Source of the DNA: an uncultured Bacteroidales bacterium
Lineage (GTDB): Bacteria; Bacteroidota; Bacteroidia; Bacteroidales; UBA932
Direction of reading: 5' to 3'
NCBI GenBank assembly: GCA_946627685.1
Contig: CAMOVV010000071.1
Location: 1 to 6,345, forward strand
Length of the DNA: 6,345 bases
Shown: positions 1 to 5,627 of the stretch, piece by piece
Layout of the letters: each line of letters opens with the position of its first letter
How positions within the stretch are numbered: the stretch's first letter is position 1
Position numbers and translations under genes: made by a program
Notes under the pieces: generated by a model
Database searches by the model: none
Told to the model about the DNA's origin: nothing
The model's input: the letters and a program-made list of their open reading frames with translations, nothing else

Positions 1-300
1 GCTTTTAAGCTTCCTGAACGGATCCCGGAACGCCATGGTCAGCCCGAGGGCCATCAGCACCGCACCCCCCGCGATGAGTATTACGGTGCTGTTGCGCTCG
101 AGGAAACCCCTCACAGCCGCAAGGGCGAATATGGCGATGACGGCATAGGCCGTATCCACCACGGTGCTGCCGAGGGCCGACACGAATCCCGCCCTGTGCC
201 CGTAGGCCAGGGATTTCTGCATGACGATTATGGCGACCGGACCTATCGGGGCCGCCGCGCAAATCCCGATGAGAAATGCTTTCAGTATGCCTAGAAACAT
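1..300 (-). CDS. LysE/RhtB-family membrane exporter, N-terminal part (cut by window edge)
   Basis: The minus strand reads open from an ATG at 300 to position 1, giving the first 100 residues of a hydrophobic protein; the 3' end lies outside the window. It begins MFLGILKAFLIGICAAAPIG and continues GPVAIIVMQKSLAYGHRAG. A hydrophobic first helix, a Pro-Ile-Gly-Pro-Val turn and a following [Q/R]-x-[S/G]-L-x-x-G-x-x-[A/S]-G segment are typical of the LysE/RhtB superfamily of inner-membrane amino-acid exporters (usually about 200 residues, six helices). Two more hydrophobic stretches follow, at about residues 38-55 and 62-78. The substrate cannot be told. No earlier in-frame ATG is seen just upstream, and a -7-type promoter box lies about 36 bp upstream, which supports this start. 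The gene is divergent from lnt. Family assignment is by motif and hydropathy only; another small polytopic transporter is less likely. Confidence 0.85.
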   Translation of the reverse strand, partial: MFLGILKAFLIGICAAAPIGPVAIIVMQKSLAYGHRAGFVSALGSTVVDTAYAVIAIFALAAVRGFLERNSTVILIAGGAVLMALGLTMAFRDPFRKLKS

Positions 301-336
301 GTCTGCGAGGAATACTCCATTAAACTGCGTATCATA

Positions 337-344
337 CAAAGGTA
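337..344 (-). promoter_or_regulatory. Bacteroidota -7 promoter box (TACCTTTG) for the LysE-family gene
   Basis: Read on the minus strand this is TACCTTTG, a full match to the Bacteroidota sigma-factor -7 consensus TAnnTTTG. Counting about 4 bases past the box puts the transcript start near 333, giving a leader of about 33 nt before the ATG at 300. The expected -33 region (about 363-369) has only a weak match (TTCTG on the minus strand) and overlaps the start of lnt. Confidence 0.6.
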
Positions 345-356
345 GCAAAATTTTAA

Positions 357-364
357 TATCTTTG
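357..364 (+). promoter_or_regulatory. Bacteroidota -7 promoter box (TATCTTTG) for lnt
   Basis: TATCTTTG fully matches TAnnTTTG and ends only 5 bases before the lnt ATG at 370. The predicted transcript start is around 366-371, so the lnt mRNA would have almost no 5' leader. No clear -33 TTTG element is visible at about 330-338, where the divergent promoter's own box lies. Confidence 0.6.
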
Positions 365-369
365 CAGAA

Positions 370-1992
370 ATGAAACGTCCTCAGGGTATATTTGCAGTCC
401 TCTCCGTAATGTCAGCGGCCATGATGTCGCTGCCTTTTCTCGTTCCGCACGCCGGATTCCTGTCCCTTGCCGGCCTGGTCCCCCTCCTCGTGATGGACAA
501 GACCGCCGAGAGATACCAGGTCCGCCGTCTCTGGCCCTGGCACTATCTCACATTCGTGATGTGGAACGCGGCCACCACCTTCTGGGTGTGCAACGCCACC
601 GTCGGAGGGGGAATCTTCGCGGTCCTTGCGAACTCGCTTCAGATGTCCCTCATCTTCGGGCTTTTCCGCCTGTCGAAAAAAAAGTTCAAGGGCGCCCTCC
701 CCTACGTGTTCCTTGCCGCCGCGTGGATTGCCTGGGAACGCTGGTACCTCACCTCCGCGCAGATTTCCTGGCCCTGGCTGGTTCTCGGCAACTCCTTTGC
801 AAAGAGCTCTAAGTCAATACAGTGGTATGAATGGACAGGTACCCTCGGCGGCTCCCTCTGGGTCTGGGCCTGCAACCTGGGCATTTTCGGACTGCTTTAT
901 TCCTATCTGACGGGGAAATGGGACAAGAATTTCGGCAGGGCCGCAAAATTTTCCTCGGCAGGCTTCCTCGCAGCCCTTCTCATCTGTCCCTTCATCGTTT
1001 CCCGCGTGGTCTATTCCGGATATGAAGAGACCTCCGACGAAACCCTGGAAACCCTCATAATCCAGCCCAACATAGACCCTTACCACAAATTCACCGCTAT
1101 GACAAGGCAGGAGCAGGACGGCATCCTCGTCTCCCAGGCCTCCCCTTTCATCGAAGGCAGGGACTCTTCAAAGTCCTCCTCTCCCCTTCTTGTCATCGCC
1201 CCTGAGACTTTCACAAGCGACATAAACGCCTCATATCCGGATGCTTCGGAATCCGCTCTGACCTACCGCCGTCTCCTGAGAGACAAAAAGGGAGTCAATC
1301 TTCTCTACGGGGCTTCGACCCATACCTTAATCCCTTCAGCGGGAAGGCCCACCCCCCTTGCAAGGGAACTTCGGGACGGGCTCTGGTACGAATCCCACAA
1401 TTCGGCCATAATGACCGACTGGACGGGAAGGAACGAAATCTATCACAAGAGCAAGCTCGTGGTCGGCGTGGAACTGACTCCCTACCCGGCCGTATTCAGG
1501 CCCCTGGACGATCTTCTCGGAGGAGTGATGGGAAGGGATGTCGGGCAGGAAGAAAGGACTCCCCTGCACTGCGGAGGCGTTCCGCTCGGATGCGCAATCT
1601 GCTATGAATCAGTCTATGGAGAGTATTGCACGGAATATGTCAAAGCCGGAGCCAAGGCCCTCGTGGTCATAACAAACGACTCCTGGTGGGGAAACACTCC
1701 CGGGTACCGGCAGCATCTGGACTACTCGCGCCTGAGAGCCATAGAGACCAGAAGGGACATCGCCAGGTGCGCGAACTCCGGGATTTCAGCCTTCATAAAC
1801 CAGAGGGGCGACATCGTTTCCCGGACCTCCTGGTGGGAGCCGGCGACTCTTGAAGGAACGCTGCATTTAAGTTCAGGAGAAACCTTCTTCGTCCGTCACG
1901 GGGACATCTGCGGAAGGCTTTGCACCTTCGTCTTCATCCTCCTTCTGCTCCTTCTGCTTGTCAGGAGCATCGTCCCTGAATCATACAGGTAA
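370..1992 (+). CDS. lnt: Apolipoprotein N-acyltransferase (Lnt)
   Basis: Lnt is the inner-membrane enzyme that transfers an acyl chain from a phospholipid to the free amino group of the N-terminal diacylglyceryl-cysteine, the last step of lipoprotein maturation after Lgt and LspA. The 540-residue product has the expected architecture: seven hydrophobic segments (about residues 7-23, 26-42, 58-78, 81-99, 109-127, 160-180, 194-215), a periplasmic carbon-nitrogen hydrolase domain (about 225-500) and a last membrane helix (517-535). The nitrilase-type triad is intact: E279 in VIAPETF, K360 in YHKSKL and C411 in CYES, spaced like E. coli E267-K335-C387. E368 fits the position of E. coli E343. Other family signatures are WPWLVLGNSF (134-143), IIQPNID (230-236) and NDSWWGNTPG (436-445). 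Length is close to the E. coli enzyme (512). The start is set by the -7 box immediately upstream. It is divergent from the LysE-family gene and convergent with the barrel gene. Confidence 0.97.
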   Translation: MKRPQGIFAVLSVMSAAMMSLPFLVPHAGFLSLAGLVPLLVMDKTAERYQVRRLWPWHYLTFVMWNAATTFWVCNATVGGGIFAVLANSLQMSLIFGLFRLSKKKFKGALPYVFLAAAWIAWERWYLTSAQISWPWLVLGNSFAKSSKSIQWYEWTGTLGGSLWVWACNLGIFGLLYSYLTGKWDKNFGRAAKFSSAGFLAALLICPFIVSRVVYSGYEETSDETLETLIIQPNIDPYHKFTAMTRQEQDGILVSQASPFIEGRDSSKSSSPLLVIAPETFTSDINASYPDASESALTYRRLLRDKKGVNLLYGASTHTLIPSAGRPTPLARELRDGLWYESHNSAIMTDWTGRNEIYHKSKLVVGVELTPYPAVFRPLDDLLGGVMGRDVGQEERTPLHCGGVPLGCAICYESVYGEYCTEYVKAGAKALVVITNDSWWGNTPGYRQHLDYSRLRAIETRRDIARCANSGISAFINQRGDIVSRTSWWEPATLEGTLHLSSGETFFVRHGDICGRLCTFVFILLLLLLLVRSIVPESYR

Positions 1993-1996
1993 TCTC

Positions 1997-4981
1997 CTAC
2001 CTTCTGGGAGGACCTCCGGGACCGCGTCCTCCGGGACCGCGCATGCCGCCTCTCATTCCGCCGTAGTTGCCGAAACGCCAGGTCAGCGAAAGAATCACAT
2101 ACCTTCCGAGGGTGTTGTTAAGAACTTCCTGATGGTAGTTGGAAGCATCGGTGACGTGCAGGTTCTTGGACTGGTTCAGAAGGTCCCAGGCCTTGATCTG
2201 GACGGTCATTGAATTCTTGAAGAGAAGCTTCGTAACCGCCACGTTGAGAATATATTCGGGATCCTGCTGGGTAGAATATCCATTGTACCAGTTGTAGCTG
2301 AAATCCGACACGAGGCCGAAGCCGGCCGGGGCCGTCCAGTTGACCGAACCCTGCAGCTGGTTGTTCCAGGTGGGATTGGTGGTGGCGTTGGCGACCGTGT
2401 ACCAGGACTTCCTGAAGGTGGTCCTGCCGCTTGCCTGGAGCTCCAGCTTGTCGTTGCGGTAGGTAAGGCGCAGACGCTCGGTCACGTTGACCGTGCGGAT
2501 GTCGTTGCGGGAGAAGGCCGACGCATCGTCAAGGTCGGGGAAATCGCTGTGGAAGAGCTCGTAGTCGAAGTCTCCGTCCTTATAATACCTGCCGGTGTCG
2601 AAGCTCGAACTCCCGATGTAGGAAGCCGACCTGGAGAAGCTCATGTTGGACATGTTAGACACCGAGAAGTTGGACTTGGCGATGGGGGTGTTGTAGAACA
2701 TCCTCACGAACCCGTTCCAGGAGGAGGGGCCGTTGACGGGAATGGAATACTGGGCTCCGTTGAGTCCGTACCAGACCGCGCTGACAACGGGATTCTGCAC
2801 CATGCCGCCGCCGAAATTGACGTCGAGGGAAGAGAAGGTCTGCTTGTTGGAACTGCGGAACTCCGACCTTATGTTATGGTTGAAATAAGGCTCGAGGTAG
2901 GGGTTTCCGAACGACACGTTCAGAGGGTTGGTGTTGTCGGGGACGGGCATCAGCTGGGAGGTGGAAGGCTGGGAGGAACGTCCGAAATAGAAGACCCTCA
3001 GGTTGGTGTTGTCGCTGGGGTCGAAGAACAGCATGGCGCGGGGGGTCCAGTTGACCACCTTGCTCTCGTAGGGGGTCTCCTTTCCGAGCCTCATCGTGGT
3101 GTTCTTGGTGTCGGTGGGATTGGCGCCGAAGCCTATCTGGGCCGTGACCTTGTCCTTCTGGTACATGAGGTTGAGCCCGATGGACTGGTTGATGTAGCGG
3201 TTCTCGATACGGTTGGAATAGGTCTTGTCGAAAGTCTCGCCGGCGGCGGAATAACTGTGCTCGTCAACGGTGAAGCCGCTGTTGTCACCGCTGTTGTAGG
3301 TGTTCTTGTAGGAGGTGGACTTGTTCCAGGAATACTCGTAGTTGCCCTCGAGGAAGAAATTGGAGGAGAGGGGCTCCGTGTAAGTCAGCCTTCCGGAAAG
3401 GGAACTGGACTTCATGTTCTGGTCGAACCTCTGGTTGATGATGGAATCGCGGGGAACCCCCTCGTCAAAATCCGTGGTAAGGGACTGGTTGAACCCCTGC
3501 ATGTCATTGTTGCTGAAGCTGTAGCGTCCCATGAAGGAGAGGGTGCGGCCCTTGCGTCCGAGTCTCTGGCGGAAAAGGAGGAAGCCGGAAGTGTTCCAGT
3601 TCTTGTTGAAGCCGGTATTGTCGTTGAAGCCGGTGTTCGTCTTCTCGGAGGTTCCGGAAGAGGCGTTCCTCGTCGTCTGGAATTCGTCAAACTCGCGGTA
3701 GCTGCCGTGGCCGAAGTTTACCGAAGGCTGGAAGAGGATGGAGGTTTTCTCGGAAAACTTGTGGTCGAGCCTCATGCCGAGGCGGTTGCCGTAGGAATCG
3801 GTGTTGCTGAAGCCGTGGTTGTCATATACGAGGGTGCTGCCGTCGTCAAGATAGGTCTCCTTGCGGCTGTCCTCGTTGACGTCCCTGTTGGTGGCGTTGA
3901 ACAGGTAGTTGCCGCCGATGTTCATGTTGCCGTCGAAGAGGTCCCAGGCTCCGTTGATTCCGCCCATCCGGGAGGAAGTGATGCCGTTGCCTCCGCCCCA
4001 GCCGCCCATGCCGCGGCCCATACCGCCTCCTCCGCCGCGCATGCCCTGCATCATTCCGCCGGACATGTCGTTGAATCCGCGGTTGTTGGTATTGTTGGCA
4101 TTGAGGATGAGACTGATCTGGCTGTGGTCGTTGAACCTGCCGACGAAGGCCGCTCCCTGGTAACGGTAGTCTCCGTCATTGCTTCCGAGGGAGGTCTTTT
4201 CACTGGAGGTCCAGTCATGTCCGCCGCCTGCCATTACGTTTCCGAAAAGCCCCTTCATCATTCCTTTCTGGACGGAAAGGTCGATGACGGTCTCTTCCTG
4301 TCCGTCTGAAAAACCGGTAAATTCGGCCTGCTCGGACTTCTTCTCCACCACCTTGATTTTCTGGATAATCTTGGCGGGGATATTCTTGGAAGCGAGCTGG
4401 GGGTCATCCAGGAAGAAGGTCTTTCCGTCGATGGTTATCTTGGTGATAGTCTGTCCGTTGGCGGTGATGGACCCGTCATCCGCGACCTCGAGGCCAGGAA
4501 GCTTCTTGAGCAGGTCCTCAAGCATGTCGTTGTCGGTGGTCTTGAAAGAAGAGGCGTTATACTCCACCGTATCCTTCTTGATGACGATGGGATTGCCGGT
4601 GGCCGAGACCAGGGCGGCATCAAGCACCTCCCTGTCGGGCTCCATCTTGATTTCTCCCAAATCCAGCGGTCCCTCGACCTTGATTTCCTTCTCCACGGAC
4701 TTGTAACCCATCATTTCCGCCTTGAGGAGATAGGTGCCGGGACGTACCTTCTCGAGGACGCCGACACCCTTGGCATCCGTAAGGGCGTATTTGGCAGGGT
4801 CTTTCGCGCCCGCCTTGACGATATAAACAGTGGCGAATCCCACGGGCTCCCCCGTCGTGGAATCGGTCAGGGTGACCTTCACGTCACCGCCCGCCTCTAC
4901 TTCGATGGCGCCGGCAGGAAGGGATACGACACATGACAGAACAAGGGAAAGAAGGAGGGATAGCTTGCAAATAAACCGCAT
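1997..4981 (-). CDS. Outer-membrane beta-barrel protein, TonB-dependent-receptor-like, with carboxypeptidase-regulatory-like N-terminal domain
   Basis: The 994-residue product has a signal peptide (1-25, probable cut after LPAGA). Residues about 33-113 form a carboxypeptidase-regulatory-like Ig fold (TGEPVGFATVYI, then PGTYLLKAEMMGYKS), common at the N-terminus of Bacteroidota TonB-linked outer-membrane proteins. Residues about 118-240 resemble a plug (MLEDLLKKLPGLEV, then ITIDGKTFFLDDP). The rest is a long barrel rich in alternating aromatic/polar strands and Asn/Ser/Gly loops, best matching the Bacteroidota outer-membrane beta-barrel family (PF14905-like). The final strand is RYVILSLTWRF (960-970). 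I see no SusD partner gene nearby and no convincing TonB box, so it is not a typical SusC glycan importer; the ligand is unknown. A Gly/Met-rich insertion (about 306-342) and a Gly/Arg/Pro tail after the last strand (971-994) are unusual. The gene lies 80 bp downstream of ruvC and converges on lnt with a 4-bp gap. Confidence 0.92.
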   Translation of the reverse strand: MRFICKLSLLLSLVLSCVVSLPAGAIEVEAGGDVKVTLTDSTTGEPVGFATVYIVKAGAKDPAKYALTDAKGVGVLEKVRPGTYLLKAEMMGYKSVEKEIKVEGPLDLGEIKMEPDREVLDAALVSATGNPIVIKKDTVEYNASSFKTTDNDMLEDLLKKLPGLEVADDGSITANGQTITKITIDGKTFFLDDPQLASKNIPAKIIQKIKVVEKKSEQAEFTGFSDGQEETVIDLSVQKGMMKGLFGNVMAGGGHDWTSSEKTSLGSNDGDYRYQGAAFVGRFNDHSQISLILNANNTNNRGFNDMSGGMMQGMRGGGGGMGRGMGGWGGGNGITSSRMGGINGAWDLFDGNMNIGGNYLFNATNRDVNEDSRKETYLDDGSTLVYDNHGFSNTDSYGNRLGMRLDHKFSEKTSILFQPSVNFGHGSYREFDEFQTTRNASSGTSEKTNTGFNDNTGFNKNWNTSGFLLFRQRLGRKGRTLSFMGRYSFSNNDMQGFNQSLTTDFDEGVPRDSIINQRFDQNMKSSSLSGRLTYTEPLSSNFFLEGNYEYSWNKSTSYKNTYNSGDNSGFTVDEHSYSAAGETFDKTYSNRIENRYINQSIGLNLMYQKDKVTAQIGFGANPTDTKNTTMRLGKETPYESKVVNWTPRAMLFFDPSDNTNLRVFYFGRSSQPSTSQLMPVPDNTNPLNVSFGNPYLEPYFNHNIRSEFRSSNKQTFSSLDVNFGGGMVQNPVVSAVWYGLNGAQYSIPVNGPSSWNGFVRMFYNTPIAKSNFSVSNMSNMSFSRSASYIGSSSFDTGRYYKDGDFDYELFHSDFPDLDDASAFSRNDIRTVNVTERLRLTYRNDKLELQASGRTTFRKSWYTVANATTNPTWNNQLQGSVNWTAPAGFGLVSDFSYNWYNGYSTQQDPEYILNVAVTKLLFKNSMTVQIKAWDLLNQSKNLHVTDASNYHQEVLNNTLGRYVILSLTWRFGNYGGMRGGMRGPGGRGPGGPPRR
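2007..2032. repeat. Perfect 7-bp inverted repeat inside the 3' end of the barrel gene
   Basis: GGAGGAC (2007-2013) and GTCCTCC (2026-2032) are perfect inverted arms around a 12-nt loop, 15 bp past the lnt stop codon. A GC-rich hairpin here could end or stabilise transcripts from either convergent gene, but there is no T-run on either side, so it is not a standard intrinsic terminator. It may simply result from the Gly-Pro-Arg codons. Confidence 0.35.
2013..2041. repeat. Tandem 14-bp direct repeat (15-bp period) coding Arg-Gly-Pro-Gly-Gly twice
   Basis: CCTCCGGGACCGCG occurs at 2013-2026 and again at 2028-2041. The 15-bp period equals five codons, so in the barrel protein it encodes two copies of RGPGG near the C-terminus. 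Identical synonymous codons in both copies point to recent tandem duplication rather than selection on protein alone. Confidence 0.75.
3957..4066 (-). other. Gly/Met-rich low-complexity segment within the barrel protein
   Basis: Codons for residues about 306-342 of the outer-membrane protein encode a run dominated by glycine and methionine (for example MMQGMRGGGGGMGRGMGG at 310-327), with Met at 306, 310, 311, 314, 321, 325 and 339. It lies early in the barrel, between likely strands, so it is most simply an extended loop. It is in frame and flanked by normal barrel sequence. A Met-rich loop could bind soft metals such as copper, but nothing else here supports that. Confidence 0.7.
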
Positions 4982-4993
4982 CTTAATACTCTA

Positions 4994-5001
4994 CTAACTT
5001 A
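4994..5001 (-). promoter_or_regulatory. Weak candidate -7 box (TAAGTTAG) for the barrel gene
   Basis: Read on the minus strand, TAAGTTAG differs from TAnnTTTG at one position and lies 12 bases before the ATG at 4981. A possible -33 element (TGTG, about 20 bp further upstream) is poor. The rest of the 80-bp gap after ruvC is A/T-rich apart from two palindromes, TCCCGGGA at 5042-5049 and GGCGCC at 5025-5030. The barrel gene may alternatively be read through from serS-ruvC. Confidence 0.25.
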
Positions 5002-5053
5002 ATAACCGATAATTAGACACAGAAGGCGCCCTATGGTTTAATCCCGGGAGAAG

Positions 5054-5084
5054 AAAAAAAACTATTTCCTGACCCTCGAAGGGT
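5054..5084 (-). terminator. Possible imperfect terminator at the end of ruvC
   Basis: On the minus strand the last ruvC codons contain ACCCT-TCG-AGGGT (5072-5084), a perfect 5-bp stem with a tight loop. The stop codon is followed directly by eight T residues (5054-5061). The stem and T-run are separated by 10 bases, longer than in a canonical intrinsic terminator, so termination may be weak or absent. Confidence 0.25.
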
Positions 5085-5622
5085 TGTTGCGGATGAAATC
5101 TTCCCAACTGGAGGAGGAATCTACCCCGGAAAGGACTCCGGATGTCTGGTAAAAATGGCAAAGCGCCACGCCGAGGGCGTCCGTCGCATCGAGGGGACGG
5201 GATGCGTCGAACTTCACCCCGAGGGTGTTCTGAAGAATCAGGCTCACCTGTTCTTTTGAAGCGGCGCCGTTGCCTGTCACCACCTCCTTGGCCCGTCTGG
5301 GGGCATACTCGAAGATTTTTTCTATCCCCTGCTCGGCCGCGGCAATCATCGCGGCTCCCTGGGCCCTTCCGAGTTTCAGCACCACCTGGGCGTTCTTTCC
5401 GTAAAATGGTGATTCAAGGGCCATTTCGTCCCCGTGGTAGGTCTTGCAGACCTCGGAGACCGTCTCATAAATCTGCCGGAGCTTTGCATACGGGGTCTTC
5501 TCCTTGCGAAGGTCCAGCACGCCCATATCCACGAACACGGGCTTGTTGTTCTCCACACGGATAACCCCGAAACCAAGCAGGTTGGTTCCGGGGTCGATGC
5601 CTATGATGGTCCTTGAGGCCAT
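5062..5622 (-). CDS. ruvC: Holliday junction resolvase RuvC (crossover junction endodeoxyribonuclease)
   Basis: RuvC is the dimeric, Mg-dependent nuclease that cuts four-way junctions with RuvAB to finish recombination and repair of stalled forks. The 186-residue product begins MASRTIIGIDPGTNLLGFG and carries all four acidic catalytic residues of the RNase H-like fold: D10 (GIDPG), E70 (ALESPF), D145 and D148 (PLDATDAL), matching E. coli D7, E66, D138 and D141. YAPRRAKEVVTGNGAASKEQ (106-125) is the conserved DNA-contact region. It is slightly longer than E. coli RuvC (173), the extra being a polar C-terminal tail. The ATG at 5622 is chosen because the conserved domain starts there; the frame stays open further upstream only as out-of-frame serS sequence. 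It starts 5 bp after the serS stop with no Shine-Dalgarno sequence, so it is probably cotranscribed and perhaps translationally coupled with serS. Confidence 0.98.
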   Translation of the reverse strand: MASRTIIGIDPGTNLLGFGVIRVENNKPVFVDMGVLDLRKEKTPYAKLRQIYETVSEVCKTYHGDEMALESPFYGKNAQVVLKLGRAQGAAMIAAAEQGIEKIFEYAPRRAKEVVTGNGAASKEQVSLILQNTLGVKFDASRPLDATDALGVALCHFYQTSGVLSGVDSSSSWEDFIRNNPSRVRK

Positions 5623-5627
5623 GGGAA

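Larger units (their letters stand above)
337..364. promoter_or_regulatory. 28-bp imperfect dyad containing both divergent -7 boxes
   Basis: The two divergent promoter boxes are symmetric about 350.5 together with a central AAAATTTT (347-354). Comparing the left half (337-350) with the reverse complement of the right half (351-364) gives 11 of 14 matching positions. This could be an accident of two divergent -7 boxes around an A/T core, a symmetric bidirectional promoter, or an operator for a dimeric regulator. The symmetry is directly visible; its function is inferred. Confidence 0.45.

Noticed and set aside
5..262. Minus-strand 85-codon Arg/Gly/His-rich frame
   Set aside because: It is the shifted frame of the LysE-family gene; the true frame gives a hydrophobic membrane protein with family motifs.
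1987..2002. 5-bp stem AGGTA/TACCT across the lnt stop as a terminator
   Set aside because: The stem is short, A/T-containing and lacks a following T-run.
2549..4309. Long plus-strand open frame of 586 codons
   Set aside because: It lies in exact antisense register to the barrel gene, its translation is a low-complexity Val/Gly/Glu/Ala sequence with no recognisable domain, and it is explained by the absence of TTA, CTA and TCA codons in the real gene.
4179..4706. Plus-strand 175-codon frame opposite the barrel gene
   Set aside because: Antisense shadow of the well-supported regulatory-like and plug domains; Ser/Pro-rich with no domain or start signal.
4922..4981. Possible lipobox (VLSC, Cys17) in the barrel protein's signal peptide
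   Set aside because: Leu at -2 is a poor lipobox residue, the hydrophobic core would be short, and an AGA signal-peptidase-I site after residue 25 fits an outer-membrane barrel better.
5142..5564. Plus-strand 140-codon frame opposite ruvC
   Set aside because: Arg/Pro/Ser-rich antisense shadow of ruvC, with no recognisable features.
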